DNA from: Desulfobacteraceae bacterium UBA5616
GTDB lineage: Bacteria > Desulfobacterota > Desulfobacteria > Desulfobacterales > UBA5616
Direction: 5' to 3'
DNA length: 64,000 nt
NCBI GenBank assembly: GCA_002423615.1
Contig: DIKO01000098.1
Coordinates: forward strand, 42,382 to 106,381
A program made the translations under genes and the position numbers. The notes beneath the pieces were generated by a model. The model did no database searches, was not told the origin of the DNA, and saw only the letters and a program-made list of their open reading frames with translations. Position 1 is the first letter of the stretch. Every line of letters begins with the position of its first letter. Below, piece after piece: positions 61,055 to 64,000 of this stretch.

Positions 61055-63820
61055 TTATGCGGCTTTGGATACCCTGACAGCACAGACCTTGTATTCCGGT
61101 ATACCGGAAATGGGGTCCAGCGCCGCATTGGTCAATTTGTTGGCAGCCGCCTGGGCAAAATGAAAGGGAATAAATACCGTGCCTTCAACGGCCTTGGTGG
61201 AAATACTGATCCGGGCGTTGATCTCTCCCCGTCGGGAGGCGATGCGCACCTCTCCCCCTTCGGTGAAGTCATATCTTTCTGCATCTTTTTCCGATATTTC
61301 CACAAAGCAACCCGGCACGCGGTCATTCAGGCCTTCGGTCTTCATGGTCATCGTACCGGTATGATAATGATACAAAACCCTACCCGTGGTCAGATAAAGG
61401 GGATATTCTTCATCGGTATTTTCAGCCGGCGGTTTCCACTGGATGCCGTGGAACCGGCCTTTTCCGGATGTAAACCGTCCGATATGAAGAACCGGCGTTC
61501 CCGGATGTTCAACGTTCGGACAAGGCCACTGAATGCCCTCTTTGTCAATGCGCTCATAGGTAATACCTGCATAGGACGGGGTTACCGAACGAATCTCTTC
61601 CATGATGGACCGGCTGTTTTCATAAGGCATGTCATACCCCATCCGCTTCGAAATTTCACAGATGATTTTCCAGTCATCCAGGGCTTCCCCCGGCGGGGGC
61701 ACCGCTATCCTGACCCGCTGGACCCGTCTTTCGGTATTGGAAAAAGTCCCCTCTTTTTCGGCAAAAGATTTGGAGGGCAAAACCACATCCGCAAGCCTGG
61801 CCGTTTCCGTCATAAAGATATCCTGGACCACCATAAAATCAAGATTCTGAATGCTTTTTTCCGCATGATTGAGATCCGGATCAGACACCAGGGGGTTTTC
61901 ACCCACGATATAAAGTGCCTTCAGCCTGCCCTCGTGGGCCAGGGGGATCATATCGGTGGCTTTCAATCCCGCTTTGTCCGGAAGGCCGGAAACGCCCCAG
62001 GCGTTTTCCATTTTGGCCCTGATTTCCGGGTCCGTCACCGACTGGTACCCGGAGTACACATTGGGCAACCCTCCCATGTCGCAGGCACCCTGGACATTGT
62101 TCTGACCCCTCAAGGGATTGACACCTCCTCCCTCGATCCCGACGTTACCGCACAGCATGGCCAGATTGGCAAGGGATTTCACGTTGTCCGTTCCGGTCGT
62201 ATGCTGGGTGATTCCCATGCAGTATAAAATGTTCCCGGCTTTGGCCCCGGCGTAAAGCCTCGCAGCGTCGATTAGGTCCCGGGCCGGTATGCCGGTTATG
62301 TCTTCCACATATTCCGGGGTATATTTTTCAACAACTTGTTTCAGCTCGCCAAATCCGTCGCACCGTTCTTCCACGTAGGATCTTGCGTAAAGGTTTTCCT
62401 TGATGATCACATGCATCATGCCGTTAATCCATGCGACATCCGTTCCCAGGTTGGGCCTCAGAAAATGATCGGCAAACTCGGCGATCTTCACTTTCCGGGG
62501 ATCTACCACGATCAAGCGGGTGCCCTTGAAACGGACCGCCCGTTTCACATAGGTCGAGATCACCGGATGATTCTCCGTTGTGTTGGAACCGGCGATGAGG
62601 ATGACATCGGCTTTTTCACAACAGGCGATGGTATTGGTCATCGCCCCGCTCCCAAAGGCTGCGGCCAGACCGGCCACTGTGGAGCTGTGTCAGAGACGGG
62701 CGCAATGGTCCACATTGTTCGTTTTCAATACGGCTCTGGCAAATTTCTGAACCACGTAGTTTTCTTCATTGGTGATCCTGGCCGAAGTCAACACGCCGAT
62801 ACTGTCCGAACCATGGGTGTCTTTGATCCGTGTCAGTTTTTCAGCCACCCGATCAAAGGCTTCTTCCCATGAGGCTTCACGAAATTTCCCGTTTTCCTTG
62901 ATCAACGGTTTGGTCAGCCGTTCCCGGGAATTGACAAAGTCAAATCCGAAACGGCCTTTTACGCACATACTGCCGTAATTGGGAGCGACACCTTCCACAC
63001 CGCTGACCTTTACCACTTTATTGTCCTTGACATGCAGATACATCTGGCAACCGACACCGCAATAGGTGCAGGTCGTCCGGGTTTTCTCAGTTTCCCAGGG
63101 CCTTACCCGGTAACGCACGTCTTTTTCAACCAAGGCCCCCACGGGACATGCCTGGACGCATTCCCCGCAGAACACGCAATTCGAATTCCTCAGGGGGTTG
63201 TCGCTTTCGTCGGTAACGACCTTCTTCTCATCGGATCTGAATTTGATGGCGTTGTTGACCTGAACTTCGTTGCACGCTGAAACGCAGCGTCCGCAAAGGA
63301 TACATCTGGAAAAATCCCTGACGATAAAAGGGTTGACGTCTTCCAGGGGGAATCCTGTCCCCGGAGCTCCGAAATTGTCTCCGGAAACCTGATAGCGATA
63401 GGCCAGATCCTGAAGCCTGCAATCCCCCCACACCGGGCAGAGTTCCCGGCTCTTGTCATCCTGGTTGACCTTTAACTGAAAGCGGTTCCAGTCCTTTGCA
63501 TCCGATCCTCTGACCGCGCAGTTGTGATTTCCGGATCCCAGCATTTTTCTGATAACGAACCGTCTTGCGACAATCACCCTGGGCGATTCCGTCAGCACCG
63601 TTATATTTTCAGTCGCATCCGTGGAACAGGCCTTGACCAGTTCTTTTTGTCCCTGGATTTCAACCATGCAAACGCCGCAGGAGGCCTTGGGCGATGCGCC
63701 CTTTAAGAAACACAGGGTGGGGATATCGATATGATTTTTCCGGGCCACTTCGAGAATGGTCTCTCCTGTGCTGAAAGAAAGCCTGTTCCCATTGATGACG
63801 ATAAATTTTTGCTCATCCAT
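61055..63820 (-). CDS. fdhA: Selenocysteine formate dehydrogenase, catalytic subunit with NuoG-like N-terminus
   Basis: Mo/W-bis-pterin enzyme interconverting formate and CO2. One 921-residue chain when the in-frame TGA at 62690-62692 is read as Sec377: the frame gives DHCARL, then Sec, then HSSTVAGLAAAFGSG, the exact FdhA active-site signature. Domains: [2Fe-2S] ferredoxin (Cys37, 48, 51, 65), His-Cys cluster (HNCAVRGSDAKDWNRF region), two [4Fe-4S] motifs (CILCGRCVSAC; CVFCGECVQAC), the molybdopterin [4Fe-4S] CTYCGVGC, and a C-terminal MoPterin-binding domain. No Tat signal, so cytoplasmic, probably NAD- or ferredoxin-linked. The ATG at 63820 fits; the GTG at 63850 is an upstream alternative. 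Confidence 0.95.
62645..62692 (-). promoter_or_regulatory. Bacterial SECIS element for the fdhA UGA codon
   Basis: Directly after the TGA on the minus strand, GTGGCC and GGCCGC form an upper stem around the loop GGTCT (62667-62671), and GCTCC pairs with GGAGC lower down (about 62681-62685 and 62648-62652). The loop begins 18 bases after the TGA, the same spacing and the same GGUCU loop as I recall for E. coli fdhF, so SelB recruitment is expected. Confidence 0.85.
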
Positions 63821-63910
63821 GATACGATCTTCATCTCCTTTGCCTGTCACTCGGCCTGAGGACTAAATCTTCATCATCGCTGTTTCCACGATGATTTCCA
63901 ATATACGGTT

Positions 63911-63957
63911 ATTATACACAAAATTAAATTCTTATAAAATATTTATATTTTTGTCAA
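63911..63957 (-). promoter_or_regulatory. Candidate promoter region of fdhA
   Basis: This AT-rich stretch holds, on the minus strand, TTGACA (63952-63957) and a perfect TATAAT (63911-63916) preceded by TGTG. They are too far apart (35 bases) to be one promoter. TATAAT with an extended -10, or TTGACA with a nearer AT-rich -10, are the options. An FNR-type or sigma-54 site was not recognised. Confidence 0.4.
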
Positions 63958-64000
63958 TCCGCGATTATGGATCCGCAGGGTGAATTTGTCCCGTCTTATA

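Noticed and set aside
61010..62227. A 405-codon plus-strand frame opposite fdhA
   Set aside because: Antisense shadow of fdhA; it begins in the fdhA terminator and has no domain.
62690..62692. Stop codon in fdhA read as evidence for a pseudogene or two genes
   Set aside because: It is a TGA exactly at the Sec site and is followed by a SECIS-like hairpin; both flanks are intact and in the same frame.

Overview
The window is a chromosomal segment of an anaerobic bacterium, most likely a sulfate-reducing or related member of the Desulfobacterota (Deltaproteobacteria), perhaps Desulfobacterales. This is inferred from gene content: a selenocysteine formate dehydrogenase with a NuoG-like N-terminus, an aldehyde:ferredoxin oxidoreductase, an RnfB fused to a GltD-like flavoprotein, a PurH split into two genes, and paired MTA/SAH deaminases. 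Genes are dense. Many starts are TTG or GTG, several stop/start pairs overlap, and the DNA is moderately GC-rich with AT-rich promoter gaps. No CRISPR array, tRNA, rRNA, insertion sequence or prophage was seen.

Layout. 1-15.9 kb: a complete division and cell wall (dcw) cluster on the minus strand, in transcription order mraZ-rsmH-ftsL-ftsI-murE-murF-mraY-murD-ftsW-murG-murC-murB-ftsQ-ftsA-ftsZ (ftsZ is cut by the window edge; there is no ddl). 16-19.3 kb (+): an HD hydrolase, separate IMP cyclohydrolase and AICAR formyltransferase genes, and a small ABM-domain protein. 19.3-22.3 kb (-): eno-pyrG. 22.4-25 kb: a small winged-helix protein (+), then minC-minD-minE (-). 25.1-28.5 kb (-): a redox group of DRTGG protein, RnfB-GltD fusion, RseC-like protein and a Cys-cluster protein. 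28.8-34.7 kb: a purine nucleoside phosphorylase with MTI-phosphorylase-like residues, aroE-aroK, two MTA/SAH deaminases and a double-Nudix protein. 34.7-38.7 kb: SDR and CMD-family enzymes, an S24 repressor, two tiny overlapping genes and an rRNA methyltransferase. 38.8-43.2 kb: panC-metK-ahcY (+) and nadK (-). 43.5-53.9 kb: a mixed region with a LOG-family protein, a CBS/DUF21 membrane protein, a LysR regulator, a GalT-like protein, AOR, a PilB/GspE-type ATPase, an S51-like protein with a CysRS-like tail, and an OmpA lipoprotein. 54-58.8 kb (-): a translation/SRP operon ffh-rpsP-khpA-rimM-trmD-SPOUT methylase-rplS-rnhB. 58.9-63.8 kb: rlmN (+), a ThiI/MnmA-like PP-loop protein (-) and the selenoprotein formate dehydrogenase (-).

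Working together. The dcw and min loci cover peptidoglycan precursor synthesis, septal synthesis and septum placement. metK, ahcY, two MTA/SAH deaminases and the phosphorylase suggest a SAM by-product route in which MTA is deaminated to methylthioinosine and then phosphorolysed. This is inferred from two active-site positions. The most unusual items are the RnfB-GltD fusion with no other rnf genes nearby, the split PurH, the S51-CysRS-tail fusion, a panC whose aligned start codon is ATC, and an uncharacterised pair of small overlapping genes behind an S24 repressor.
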